Source: Georgenia ruanii (GTDB lineage: Bacteria; Actinomycetota; Actinomycetes; Actinomycetales; Actinomycetaceae). From it: a DNA stretch of 64,000 bases. Location of the stretch: contig NZ_VUKE01000010.1 in assembly GCF_009193175.1 (NCBI RefSeq), forward strand, positions 106,340-170,339. The letters run 5' to 3'. Positions 7,961-19,335 of the stretch are shown piece by piece. Numbering within the stretch: position 1 is the first letter of the stretch; each line of letters starts with the position of its first letter. The notes under the pieces were generated by a model. It worked only from the letters and a program-made list of their open reading frames with translations, did not search any database and was not told the DNA's origin. The position numbers were made by a program, and so were the translations under genes.

Positions 7961-8748
7961 TGATACCCGTCACAGACGACGATCTGGCCGGCGCTCCGTC
8001 CGGCGGAGGCGCCCCGCCGCGCCGCGGCCCCGGCGGGCCCGCCGTCGGGCACCCCGAGCCCGGCGAGCTGACGGCGGACGGGCGCGCCACCCGCTGGGCG
8101 GGGCACCGCACGTCCCGGCGCACGGAGCTGGTCCGGGCGGCCCGCCGGGCCGTCCACCGGCTCGGCCCGGACCTGTCGATGGAGGAGATCGCCTCCGAGA
8201 TCGGCACCTCCAAGTCCATCCTGTACCGCTACTTCACCGACAAGACCGGCCTGCAGACCGCCGTCGGGCACGCGGTCCTCGACCGCATGCGCGCCGCGCT
8301 GGAGGGGGCCGCCGGGCGGGCGGGCGGCTCGCGCGAGCAGATCACCGCGATGGTGACCGTCTACCTCGAGATGGTGGCGTCCTCGCCGCACGTGTACGCG
8401 TTCGTCACCCGGCCGGAGGGCACCTCCCAGGCGGGCGAGCTGCGCGGCTTCGTCGCCGAGGTCAACGACCTCGTGGCCGCCTCGCTCCTGCCCGCGCTGC
8501 GCGGCGGTGAGGAGGGGGCCGATCTGGACGACGAGACCCTCGCCGTGGCCCAGCTGTGGGCCTCCGGTGTCGTGGGCCTCGTGCGCGGGGCCGCCGAGCG
8601 CTGGGTCGGCGAGCAGGTCGACGACGCCGCCGTGGGCGTCGACGCCGCGTTGGCCCGCATGACCCAGCAGGAGCTCGCCGCCCACCTGGCGGCCTGGCTG
8701 TGGGACGGCGCCGTCGGCGTCACCCGTCGGGCCCGCCGCCGTACCTGA
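7960..8748 (+). CDS. TetR-family transcriptional repressor of the fatty-acid locus
   Basis: 262 residues. A TetR helix-turn-helix is at residues 73-97 (LSMEEIASEIGTSKSILYRYF), preceded by an unusually long ~50-residue Gly/Pro-rich extension. The ligand-binding C-terminal half is all-helical and consistent with acyl-CoA sensors. The GTG at 7960 is chosen because it falls seven bases after an extended -10, fitting a leaderless mRNA. A start inside the extension would be possible, but none has a good ribosome site. It is followed after 23 bp by the acyl-CoA oxidase gene, and probably represses both that gene and the divergent thiolase operon. Confidence 0.85.
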   Translation: MIPVTDDDLAGAPSGGGAPPRRGPGGPAVGHPEPGELTADGRATRWAGHRTSRRTELVRAARRAVHRLGPDLSMEEIASEIGTSKSILYRYFTDKTGLQTAVGHAVLDRMRAALEGAAGRAGGSREQITAMVTVYLEMVASSPHVYAFVTRPEGTSQAGELRGFVAEVNDLVAASLLPALRGGEEGADLDDETLAVAQLWASGVVGLVRGAAERWVGEQVDDAAVGVDAALARMTQQELAAHLAAWLWDGAVGVTRRARRRT

Positions 8749-8771
8749 CACCGACCGAGGGGAACCGGAGC

Positions 8772-10919
8772 ATGAGCATCACGACCAGACCCGAGGGCAC
8801 GACCACGCGGGTCCCGGGCGCGCCGTCCGCCGCCACCCCGGCCGGCCCCGGGCCGGCCCCGGCCGCGGGCGAGCGGCTCGACGTCGAGGCGCTCGGCCGC
8901 CTGCTCGACGGGCGGTGGGCGGACCTGCGGCGCGCCTCCCGGGACCTGGCCCTCGACCCGGCGTTCCGGAAGGTCGAGGGCCTGCCGCTGGCCGAGCACC
9001 GCGAGCGCGCCCTCGGCCAGCTGCGCACCCTCGCCGGGCGCGGCGTGGTCCACCGGGCCTACCCGGCGCGCTTCGGCGGGGCGGAGGACCCCGGCGGCAA
9101 CCTCGCCTGCTTCGAGGAGCTCGCGGTGGTCGACCCGTCGCTGCAGATCAAGGCGGGGGTGCAGTGGGGCCTGTTCGGCGCCGCCGTCCTGCACCTGGGC
9201 ACCGCCGAGCACCACGGCCGGCTGCTGCCCGGCATCATGGACCTGACCGTGCCGGGCTGCTTCGCCATGACCGAGGTCGGGCACGGGTCGGACGTCGCCG
9301 CGCTGACGACCACCGCCACCTACGACCCGGCCACCGAGGAGTTCGTCCTCCACACCCCCCTCGCCGCGGCCCGCAAGGAGTACCTGGGCAACGCCGGGCA
9401 GCACGGCACCGCCGCCGTCGTCTTCGCCCAGCTCATCACCCGCGGCGTCAACCACGGGGTGCACGCCTTCTACGTCCCGGTCCGCGCCGCCGGCCCCGAC
9501 GGCACGCTGACGTACCTGCCCGGCGTGGGCGGGCGCGACGACGGCCTCAAGGGCGGCCTCAACGGCGTCGACAACGGCCAGCTGTGGTTCGACCACGTGC
9601 GCGTGCCGCGCGCGAACCTCCTCAACCGCTACGGGGACGTGGCCGCCGACGGCACCTACACCTCGCCCATCGCCAGCCCCGGGCGCCGCTTCTTCACCAT
9701 GCTCGGCACCCTGGTGCAGGGTCGGGTCTCCCTCTCCGGCGCGGGGGTGAGCGTGGCCAAGGCCGCGCTGGCCATCGCGGTCGCCTACGGCCTGGAGCGA
9801 CGCCAGTTCACCGGCGCCGACGAGCACGAGGAGGTCGTCCTGCTGGACTACCAGCAGCACCAGCGCCGCCTGCTGCCGCTGCTGGCGCGGACCTACGCCG
9901 CCGCCTTCGCCCACCACGAGCTGCTCGAGCGGTTCGACGACGTCTTCTCCGGGGCCCACGACACCGACGCCGACCGCCAGGACCTCGAGACCCTCGCCGC
10001 GGCCGCCAAGCCGCTGAGCACCTGGCTCGCCCTGGAGGTGCTGCAGGAGGCCCGGGAGGCCTGCGGCGGCGCCGGGTTCCTCGCCGAGAACCGCCTGGTG
10101 GGGCTGCACCAGGACCTGGACGTGTACGTGACGTTCGAGGGCGACAACACCGTGCTGCTGCAGCTCGTCGGCAAGCGGCTGCTCACCGACTACGGCAAGG
10201 GCCTGGCCAAGGTCGACATCGCCGGCGCCGCCCGCTACGTCGCCGCCCGCGCCGCCGACATGACGCTGCACCGCACCCCGCTGCGGCGCGCCGCGCAGTC
10301 GGTGCGCGACTCCGGCTCCCGGGCCCGCTCGGCCGGGCACCTGCGGGAGGCCGACGCCCAGCGCGAGCTGCTGGAGGACCGGGTGGAGGCCATGATCGCC
10401 GAGATCGCCCAGGCGCTGCGCCCGGCCCGCAAGGCCGGCCCCGCCCAGGCCGCCGCGCTGTTCAACGCCCACCAGCACGAGCTCGTCGAGGCCGCCCGCG
10501 CCCACGGCGAGCTGCTGCAGTGGGAGGCGTTCACGGCGGCCCTGCCGCGGGTGCGCGACGCGCGCACCCGCGAGGTGCTCACCACCCTGCGCGACCTGCT
10601 CGGGCTGACGCTCATCGAGAAGAACCTCGCCTGGTACCTCATGAACGGGCGCCTGACGGCGCAGCGGGCCAAGACGGTGACCAGCTACGTCGACCGGCTG
10701 CTGGTGCGGCTGCGCCCGCACGCCCGCGACCTCGTCGAGGCGTTCGGGTACACGCCCGCGCACCTCGGCGCCACGATCGCCACCGGGGCGGAGGCCGAGC
10801 GGCAGCGCGAGGCGCGGGAGTACTTCCGCCGGCTGCGCGCCGCCGGGCTCGAACCGGTCAACGAGAAGGAGCTGCACGCCAGCCAGCAGAAGTCCGGCCT
10901 CGCCGCGCCGCCCGACTGA
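8772..10919 (+). CDS. acyl-CoA oxidase / dehydrogenase family enzyme (ACOX-like)
   Basis: 715 residues, the length of peroxisomal-type acyl-CoA oxidases rather than the ~390 of ordinary acyl-CoA dehydrogenases. The flavin-binding signature CFAMTEVGHGSDVAAL is present. The C-terminal domain has EACGGAGFLAENRL and TFEGDNTVLLQ, where the Glu of FEGDN is the catalytic base of oxidases. It introduces the 2,3 double bond of acyl-CoA, passing electrons to oxygen (oxidase) or ETF. The ATG at 8772 follows a GGAG. Together with hydratase, reductase and thiolase across the promoter it completes a full beta-oxidation cycle. Confidence 0.85.
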   Translation: MSITTRPEGTTTRVPGAPSAATPAGPGPAPAAGERLDVEALGRLLDGRWADLRRASRDLALDPAFRKVEGLPLAEHRERALGQLRTLAGRGVVHRAYPARFGGAEDPGGNLACFEELAVVDPSLQIKAGVQWGLFGAAVLHLGTAEHHGRLLPGIMDLTVPGCFAMTEVGHGSDVAALTTTATYDPATEEFVLHTPLAAARKEYLGNAGQHGTAAVVFAQLITRGVNHGVHAFYVPVRAAGPDGTLTYLPGVGGRDDGLKGGLNGVDNGQLWFDHVRVPRANLLNRYGDVAADGTYTSPIASPGRRFFTMLGTLVQGRVSLSGAGVSVAKAALAIAVAYGLERRQFTGADEHEEVVLLDYQQHQRRLLPLLARTYAAAFAHHELLERFDDVFSGAHDTDADRQDLETLAAAAKPLSTWLALEVLQEAREACGGAGFLAENRLVGLHQDLDVYVTFEGDNTVLLQLVGKRLLTDYGKGLAKVDIAGAARYVAARAADMTLHRTPLRRAAQSVRDSGSRARSAGHLREADAQRELLEDRVEAMIAEIAQALRPARKAGPAQAAALFNAHQHELVEAARAHGELLQWEAFTAALPRVRDARTREVLTTLRDLLGLTLIEKNLAWYLMNGRLTAQRAKTVTSYVDRLLVRLRPHARDLVEAFGYTPAHLGATIATGAEAERQREAREYFRRLRAAGLEPVNEKELHASQQKSGLAAPPD

Positions 10920-11038
10920 CCCCCGGGAGACGTCCCGAGGCGCGCGAGCGGTGACCGAGCGCACCGGACGCGCCGAAGCGCCCGGCATCACCAGGCCCGA
11001 GACGCCCCGGAGGCGAGGGCCGGCGGGATGATGGGCCC

Positions 11039-11749
11039 GTGCGCAGCGCCGTCGACGTGTGGCTCCTCGAGCCGCCCCAGCGGGTGCCCGACCCCGCCGG
11101 CCTCGACGACGCCGAGCGCGAGCGGGCCGCCCGCCTGCCCGTACCCCAGGCCGCCCGCTTCGTCGCCGCGCGGCGCCAGCTGCGCGCGGCCGTGGCGGAG
11201 CGGCTCGGGCTGGGCCCGGCCGAGGTCCCGCTCGTCGCGACCTGCGCGGTCTGCGGCGGGCCGCACGGCCGCGTCCGGGTGGACCTGGCGGGGGCGCCGT
11301 CGGTGAGCGTGACCCGGTCCGGGCCGCTGCTCGCGGTCGCCGTCGGTGGGCCGGACCCGCTCGGCGTCGACGTCGAGAGCGCGGCGGCCGTCGCCGCCGC
11401 CCCGCTCGACGACGTCGCCCTCGCGCCGGCTGAGCTGGCGCACCTGCGCGGCCTGGCGGACCCCGCCCGCGCCCCCTTCCGGCTGCGCACCTGGGTGCGC
11501 AAGGAGGCGACCCTCAAGGCGCTCGGCACCGGGCTGGACCTCGCCCCGGCCGACCTCGAGCTCGCGGTGCCCGGCCGGGCCCCGCGGCTGCTCCGCCCGG
11601 CGGGCCCGCCCGGCCCGACCGCGCTCGCCGTCGGCCTCCGCGACCTGGTCCTGGGCACCGGGCGGGCGGGGGCGGTCGCCGTCCTCGGGGCCGGCGCCCC
11701 GACCGTCCGGCAGCACGACGGCGCGGCGCTCCTCACCGCGCGCTCCTGA
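11039..11749 (+). CDS. 4'-phosphopantetheinyl transferase, Sfp type
   Basis: 236 residues, normal for Sfp/AcpT-type enzymes. It transfers 4'-phosphopantetheine from CoA to a serine of a carrier protein. The two family motifs are present: GVDVES with Asp111 and Glu113 (magnesium ligands), and WVRKEATLKALG with Lys155-Glu156 and Lys160. The GTG start at 11039 follows a GGCGGG-rich stretch. The nearby membrane NRPS (14710-18702) has a carrier domain needing exactly this modification, so the pair probably works together, although a housekeeping role is also possible. Confidence 0.9.
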   Translation: MRSAVDVWLLEPPQRVPDPAGLDDAERERAARLPVPQAARFVAARRQLRAAVAERLGLGPAEVPLVATCAVCGGPHGRVRVDLAGAPSVSVTRSGPLLAVAVGGPDPLGVDVESAAAVAAAPLDDVALAPAELAHLRGLADPARAPFRLRTWVRKEATLKALGTGLDLAPADLELAVPGRAPRLLRPAGPPGPTALAVGLRDLVLGTGRAGAVAVLGAGAPTVRQHDGAALLTARS

Positions 11750-11766
11750 CCGCGCCCCGGGTGAGG

Positions 11767-13284
11767 TCAGGACCAGAGCGGCCGGGCCTTCTTCAGTGCC
11801 CGCTGCCACGCCCGGCCCAGCCGCGCCACCTGCGCCTCGGCCACGTCCGCCTCCTGCTGGGAGGCCACCCCCAGGGCGAACCCGGCCACCCCCGCGGTCG
11901 CGTCCTGACCGGCGGCCCGGGTCAGGTGCTCCCGGGCGACCACGGCGTCCTGGAACTCCCCGAGCAGGTCCTGCAGGTCGTCGAGCCGGTTCAGCGCCCG
12001 CCCGGTCTTCTTCGGCGCCAGCGGCTTGGCCACCTCCACGGCGTAGCGCAGCCGCTTCGCGGCCTTGCGGACCCCGTGCACGGCGGCGTCGCGCTCCGCC
12101 GGTGCGGGGGCCGCGTCGACGTCGCGGCGCCGGCCGGCGACCTTCTTCGCCAGCCGCCGCAGCGGACGTGCCACGTCGCCCCGGGCGAGGTCGGGCGCGC
12201 CGGGACCGGCGAGGTCGCCGACGAGCGCCTCGAGGGCGTCGAGCAGGCCGAGGTACCGGTCGGAGTCGAGCGCGGCGACGACGTGCTCGCGGGCCGCGGC
12301 GCCCCGCTCGGTGAAGTAGGCCGCCAGGCGCGCCCGCCCGGCCTCCGCGCCCGGCGTGGCGGTCGCGGCGACCCGCGCGTCGAGGCGGGCGCGCTGGACC
12401 TCGACGTCGCGGGCCTCGCTCAGCCGCTGGCCCAGCCACCGCAGCTCGTCCTCCAGCGGGTCGGCCCGCTCGGCCAGGCCCAGGGCCGGCGCGTACGCGC
12501 GCAGGGCGCTGCGCAGGCGCCGGCTCGCCTTGCGCATCGCGTGGACGGACTCGGGGACGTCGCGCCGGGCGCCGACGTCGGCGAGCACCAGGTGCTCCAG
12601 CTCCCGCCGCAGGTACCCGCCCAGCACGCCCGCCTCGGCCGGCCGGGCAGGCAGCGCGGCCCCGTCGGCCGCGCTGATCGCGTGGTGCAGCTTGGAGGGG
12701 GAGGCGGACCGCTCGATGCCGGCGGCGGCGAGCCGCGCGCTCAGGGCGTCGGCCACGGCGCCGTCGCCGGCGAGATCCTCGACCTCGATCTCCCGCCACC
12801 GCTGGGCCCCGGCGTGCCCGCCGACGACGGCGCGCACGCGGTCCTCGACCACCTCGGCCTGCGGGCGGCCGCCGGCGTCGACGAGCTCGCGGCGGTGACG
12901 CTCGGTGCTGATCTGGGCGACCGGGACCAGCGGCTGGCGGCGGACCACGCCCGTGAGGAGCTGCACCAGCGCCACCGGCGGGGCGCTCCCGGCGGCGAGG
13001 CCAAGCCGCACCTCGGTGCGCACCGGGGCGCCGCCGGCGCCGGTGCCGGCCGGGATCTTGAGGTGCCAGCCCGCGTCGGGCCCGCCCTCCCGGCGGCGCA
13101 GGGTCAGCCCGAGGCGCAGGAGCCGCAGGTCGCGGGTGTCGAAGTACTGCGCCCTCAGGGCGTCCACCGCGGACGGCGCGCCCGCGGTGGCGGGCAGCCC
13201 GTCCAGCCCCGGCAGCGACTGCCCGGGCCGGAGCACGTACTTGCGCTCGATCTCGGGCACCGACGCCGGTTCCGTCCCGCTCAC
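11767..13284 (-). CDS. CYTH-CHAD domain protein
   Basis: 505 residues. The N-terminal CYTH domain (about 10-215) carries the diagnostic EIERK (ExExK) motif at residues 11-15. The C-terminal CHAD domain (about 235-500) is an all-helical domain with repeated basic/His motifs, VHAMRKASRRLRSAL and VHGVRKAAKRLRYAV. CYTH enzymes hydrolyse triphosphates such as inorganic tripolyphosphate, and CHAD domains bind polyphosphate, so a role in polyphosphate metabolism or granules is expected. The GTG at 13282-13284 follows GGAGGGAG. It converges on the phosphopantetheinyl transferase gene with an 18-bp gap. Confidence 0.9.
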   Translation of the reverse strand: MSGTEPASVPEIERKYVLRPGQSLPGLDGLPATAGAPSAVDALRAQYFDTRDLRLLRLGLTLRRREGGPDAGWHLKIPAGTGAGGAPVRTEVRLGLAAGSAPPVALVQLLTGVVRRQPLVPVAQISTERHRRELVDAGGRPQAEVVEDRVRAVVGGHAGAQRWREIEVEDLAGDGAVADALSARLAAAGIERSASPSKLHHAISAADGAALPARPAEAGVLGGYLRRELEHLVLADVGARRDVPESVHAMRKASRRLRSALRAYAPALGLAERADPLEDELRWLGQRLSEARDVEVQRARLDARVAATATPGAEAGRARLAAYFTERGAAAREHVVAALDSDRYLGLLDALEALVGDLAGPGAPDLARGDVARPLRRLAKKVAGRRRDVDAAPAPAERDAAVHGVRKAAKRLRYAVEVAKPLAPKKTGRALNRLDDLQDLLGEFQDAVVAREHLTRAAGQDATAGVAGFALGVASQQEADVAEAQVARLGRAWQRALKKARPLWS

Positions 13285-13390
13285 GACGGCTCCCTCCTCC
13301 GGCCCCGGCGGCTTCGCGCAGGTCCGCCCCGGGGCGCTCGACGAGGGCATCGTCCCAGAGGCGCCGCCGTCCCGGAAGGTCCCGGGCGAC

Positions 13391-14709
<1,319 letters not shown>

Positions 14710-14713
<4 letters not shown>

Positions 14714-17700
14714 GTGGCCTCCTCGTGCCAGGGGCTGATCGGGTTGCCGGCCCACCGGGTGCTGGCCGGCACGCCCTCGCCGCGCATGACCAGCGAGCCC
14801 GGGCCCACGCAGCTGCCGGCCCCGAGCACGGCGGCCGGCAGGATCACCCCGTGCGGACCCAGGGTGGCGCCGGGGTCCAGGGTGGCGGTGTCCAGGCTCA
14901 TGATGCGGTCGTGGAAGAGGTGCGTCTGCACCACGCAGCCGGGGCCGATGGCGGCGCCGTCGCCCAGCCGGACCAGGTCGGCCTCGGGCAGCCAATAGGT
15001 CTGCAGCCACACCCCGCGGCCGATCCGCGCCCCCATCCCGCGCAGCCACCACACCAGGGCGACGGTGCCGGTGACGGCGTCGGCCAGGAACGGGGCGGCG
15101 AGCATCTCGGTGAAGGTGTCCGCGAGCTCCCCGCGCCAGACGAACGCGCTCCACAGCGGGTGCTCGCCCGGGCGCACCCGGCCCACGAGCACCCGCTTGG
15201 CCGCGACGGTGAGCAGCCCCGCGACCGCGCCGGCGCCCAGCAGCACCACGCCGCCCAGCGCCGCGGCCGCGCCCCACCCGGCGGCGAGCACGATCGCCTG
15301 CAGCGCGAGCACGATCCCCAGCGCGAGGACCCCGACGAGCAGGGCGGGCACGGCCCGCGCGGCCTCGACGGCGCCGCGGGCCCGGCGCAGCCGGGCGGGC
15401 GGGGAGTAGGTGCGCTCGCCGTCGTCCAGGGTGGCCGCGCGGGGCAGCAGCACCGGCGGGCTGCCGAGGTAGCTCGACCCGGCGCGGGTCTTGGCCGGGG
15501 TGGCGGAGAGGACGGCGACCAGCCCGTTCTTCGGCACCGTGCGGCCCGGTGCGGTCATGCCCGAGTTGCCCAGGAAGGCCCGCCGGCCGACCTTGGCGCG
15601 GGCCACGCGGACCCAGCCGCCGCCGAGCTCGTAGGGCGCGACCATGGTGTCGTCGGCGAGGAACGCCCCGGTCTTGACGCGCATCATGCTGGGCAGGCCG
15701 ATGACGGTGGAGGCCTCGACGTCGTCGCCCACCTTGGCCCCGAGCAGCCGCAGCCACGCCGGGGTGACCACCGAGGAGTACAGCGGGAACAGGGCGGTGC
15801 GCGCCGAGTCCATGAGCCGCTCGGTGCACCAGGCCTGCCAGCCCACCCGGGAGCGGACGGGGTGGAAGCCCTCGGTCAGGCCGGTGGCGAGCAGCCGGAC
15901 CCCGGCCACCACGGCGAGGGCGTACAGCAGGTAGGCCAGCGCGGTGGCCCCCACGCCGGCCAGCAGCGCCGGCCCGGCGGCGGCGGCCAGCGTCGGCGCC
16001 CCGCGCACGGCCAGGCCGACCAGCACGAGGGGGACGGCGACGGCGAGCACCGGCAGCGCGGCCACCACCGCGGCGCCCGCGGCATAGGCCGCGACCCATC
16101 CGCGCGGCGCGGCCGGGCGTTCCGGCGGCCAGGGGTGGCGGGCCGAGTGCACCCGGGCCGCGGGCGAGCCGGCCCAGTACTCGTCCTCCCCGGTGCGCCC
16201 GTGCACCGCCGAGCCGGGTGCGACGTCCGTCCCGGCGCCGACCCGGGCCCCGGGGTACAGGACGCTGCGCGCCCCCACGGTGGCCCGCGGCCCGACGACG
16301 ATGCGCCCGATGCGCAGGACGTCGCCGTCGACCCAGTGCCCGGACACGTCCACCTCCGGCTCGATCGCGCACTCGCGGCCGAGTGTGAGCAGGCCGGTCA
16401 CCGGCGGCACGGCGTGCAGGTCGACCCCGCGGCCCACCCGCGCCCCGAGGGCCCGGGCGTACAGGCCCACCCACGGGGCGGTCGCCGTCGTCACGGCCCC
16501 GAACCCCTCGGCCAGCCGCTCGGCGGCCCACAGCCGCAGGTGCACGGCGCCGCCGCGGGGGTAGGCGCCGGGGCCGACGCCGGCCAGGAGCAGCCGCGCG
16601 CCCAGGGCGCTGACGCCCATGCGGCCGAGCGGGCTGACGGTGAGCAGCCACCCGGCCGCGACCCACCACCACGACACCGGCAGCGCCCAGGGGACCTGCC
16701 AGGCCCAGGCGAGCACGTTGTTCATCGCCGCCAGCGCGGTGAGCCAGCGCAGCGCGACGAGGGTGCGCAGCGGCACGAGCGCGAGGAGCTGGGCCGCCTG
16801 GCTGCCCACCGGCACCGGCCTCGGGACCGGGGCGGTGCCGAGGTCCGCGGCGGTGGCGTCCGGGGCGGGGTAGGTCGCCTCGAGGTGGGCGGCGAGGTCG
16901 CCGACCTCCGGGTACCGGTAGACCTCGGCGACGGTGACCTCGGGGTAGCGCACCCGGAGCGCGGAGACGAGCTGGGCGGCGGTCAGCGAGCTGCCGCCGT
17001 GGGAGAAGAAGTCGTCCTCCGGGCCGGCCGGGTGCACGCCGATGACGGCGGCCCACTGCTCCCCGATCCAGGCCGCGGTGCCGGTCAGGGCCGAGACGCG
17101 CTCGGTGGCGCCCAGGCCGGGCAGCGGCCAGGGCAGGGCGTCGCGGTCGACCTTGCCCGACGTGCGGGTGGGGATCTCCTCGACGACGGCGAGCAGCGGG
17201 ATCATCGACGCCGGCAGCTCCTCGCGCAGGGCGTCGAGCAGCACCGTGGTGTCCAGGCCGTCGGGCCCGGCGGGCACCACGTAGCCGACGAGCACCGCCG
17301 TGCCGGCGGCGGTGTGCTTGACCGCGGCCGCCGCGGCGCCCACCCCGGGCAGGGCGAGCAGGGCGGCGTCGACCTCGCCGAGCTCGATGCGCCGGCCGTT
17401 GACCTTCACCTGGTCGTCGGCGCGGCCCACGAACACCAGGCCCGCCCGGTCGAGCTGGACGAGGTCCCCGCTGCGGTAGGCGCGCTCCCAGCCCAGCGCC
17501 GGCACGGGGGCGAACTTGGCGGCGTCGAGGGCGGGGTCGAGGTACCGGGCCAGGCCCACCCCGCCGATGATGAGCTCGCCGGTCTCGCCCTCGGCGACCG
17601 GCTGCCCCGCGGCGTCGACGACGGCGAGGTCCCAGCCGTCCTGCGGCAGGCCGATGCGCACCGGCTCGCCGGGCTCGAGCCGGGCGGCGCACGCGATGAC

Positions 17701-18702
17701 GGTGGCCTCGGTGGGGCCGTAGGTGTTCCACAGCTCCCGGTCCGGGCGCGCCAGGCGGGTGGCGAGCTCGGCCGGGATCGCCTCGCCGCCGAAGATCAGC
17801 AGCCGCACGCCGTCGAGGGAGTCCACCGGCCACATCCCGGCCAGCGTCGGGACGGTGGAGACCACGGTGATCTCGCGCTCGTGCAGCCACGGGCCGAGGT
17901 CGGTGCCGGTGCGCACGAGCGCGCGGGGGGCGGGCACCAGCGCGGCGCCGTGACGCCAGGCCAGCCACATCTCCTCGCAGGAGGCGTCGAAGGCCACCGA
18001 CAGGCCGGCGAGCACCCGGTCCGCGGGGCCGATGGGGGCGTCGGGGAGGAACAGGCGGGCCTCGGCGTCGACCAGGGCGGCGGCGCTGCGGTGGGTGACC
18101 GCCACGCCCTTGGGGCGCCCGGTGGAGCCGGAGGTGAAGATGATCCAGGCGTCGTCGTCGAGGCCGGGAGGCTCGGGCGACTGCGGCGACCGCGGCGACC
18201 GCGGCGACTGCGGCGGCTCGACGGCTCCGGCCGCGGCGGATGGTCCAGACGCCATGGCGAGGGGCCACGGCCCCGCCGGGCGCCGTGACCAGGTGGTGCC
18301 GTCGGGGCGGGTGAGGTGGCCGTCGTCGTGGACGACGCCGAGGACGCCCGCCTCCTCCCACACCAGCGCCGCGCGCTCGTCGGGGTCGTCGGCGTCCACG
18401 GGGACGTAGGCGGCCCCGGCGTGCAGGACGGCGAGGATGGTCAGGTAGAGGTCGACCGTGCCGGAGGTGGCGCGCACGCCCACCCGGTCCCCGCGCCGCA
18501 CGCCGGCCGCGGCCAGCCGGGCGGCGCGCGCCTCGACCGCGCCGCGCAGCGCGGCGTAGGTGAGCTCCTCGTCGCCGTCGTCGATCGCCAGGGCGGTGGG
18601 GTGCCGCTCGGCGGTGGCGCGAAACACGTCGACGAGGGTGCGCGGGGCCGGGGCACGCGACCCGGCGAGCAACGGGTCGAGCGCGGTGCGCGAGGGTGTC
18701 AC
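14710..18702 (-). CDS. Pls/PosA-type membrane-bound nonribosomal peptide synthetase
   Basis: 1330 residues, close to epsilon-poly-lysine synthetase Pls (about 1320). An adenylation domain (20-525; FTSGSTGRPKG at 189-199; catalytic Lys517) is followed by a carrier domain with phosphopantetheine Ser572 in HGGSSL. The rest (about 600-1330) alternates pairs of membrane helices with three soluble hexapeptide-repeat-like domains, as in Pls. No thioesterase is present. Pocket residues aligned to GrsA read D239 A240 E243 S282 I303 G305 T327 V335 I336 K517. The Glu and overall code resemble lysine-type pockets, so a poly(basic amino acid) product is plausible. A proline/serine/arginine linker of 3-residue repeats lies at 163-178. 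The GTG start is at 18700-18702. Confidence 0.88.
18175..18216. repeat. 9-bp tandem repeat inside the NRPS gene
   Basis: About four copies of a GCGACTGCG/GCGACCGCG unit encode the SPQ/SPR linker of the NRPS adenylation domain (residues about 163-178). The copy number may vary between strains without shifting the frame. Confidence 0.6.
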
Positions 18703-18848
18703 GGGTCTGACCTGCTTTCTGCGAACGCTGGGCCGCCGTCCGCCGCAGCCGGCCCTCGGGATGGTCTCACGCCCGCTGTGGCGAGGGGCGAGTGGGAAGC
18801 GACCGCCGAAGCCGCGCAGCAGCGGCCGCACGGTGGAAGCATGACGGC

Positions 18849-19331
18849 GTGGACGTCGTCGAGACCCTCCTGCCCGGGGTCGGCATCCGCTACGAGCTGA
18901 CCACCCGGTCCGGGGTGCTCCTGGGATTCGTCGTGCGCCGCGACGGCCCCGTCGAGGTGGCGGTGTACGACCCGGAAGACCCGGACCGCGCCCGGGAGGT
19001 CCTGCACCTGGACGCCGACGAGGCGGACGCCGTCGCCGAGGTCCTCGGCGCCCCCCGCGTGGCCCAGCGCTTCGCCGACATCTCCAAGGAGGTCCCCGGC
19101 CTGCACTCCGCCCGGCTGGCCGTCCCGCCCGGCTCGCGCTTCGCCGACCGCCCCCTGGGCGCCACCCGGGCGCGCACCGTCACCGGCTGCTCGGTGGTCG
19201 CGATCGTGCGCGACGCCGACGTCGTGGCCGCCCCAGGACCGGAGGAGGTGCTGCGGGAGGGCGACATCCTCGTGGTGCTCGGCTCGGAGGAGGGCCTCGA
19301 GCGACTCGGCGCCCTGCTGGCCGAGCACTAG
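18849..19331 (+). CDS. cation:proton antiporter regulatory subunit (TrkA-C/RCK_C, KhtT-like)
   Basis: 160 residues. The N-terminus VDVVETLLPGVGIRYEL is characteristic of KhtT-like regulatory subunits. The C-terminal ~80 residues form an RCK_C (TrkA_C) domain (SRFADRPLGATRARTVTGC through GDILVVLGSEEGLERL) that senses ligands such as cyclic di-AMP or nucleotides in relatives. The GTG at 18849 is preferred over upstream starts because it begins at the family's usual N-terminus and follows GGAAG. The antiporter gene begins four bases after its stop, so the two form an operon. It is cytoplasmic and gates the membrane partner. Confidence 0.85.
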   Translation: MDVVETLLPGVGIRYELTTRSGVLLGFVVRRDGPVEVAVYDPEDPDRAREVLHLDADEADAVAEVLGAPRVAQRFADISKEVPGLHSARLAVPPGSRFADRPLGATRARTVTGCSVVAIVRDADVVAAPGPEEVLREGDILVVLGSEEGLERLGALLAEH

Positions 19332-19335
19332 GCCG

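Noticed and set aside
5140..8751. A 1203-codon open frame spanning FabG, thiolase and TetR
   Set aside because: Real FabG starts at the GTG at 6525, coupled to the thiolase stop. The upstream part is an out-of-frame shadow.
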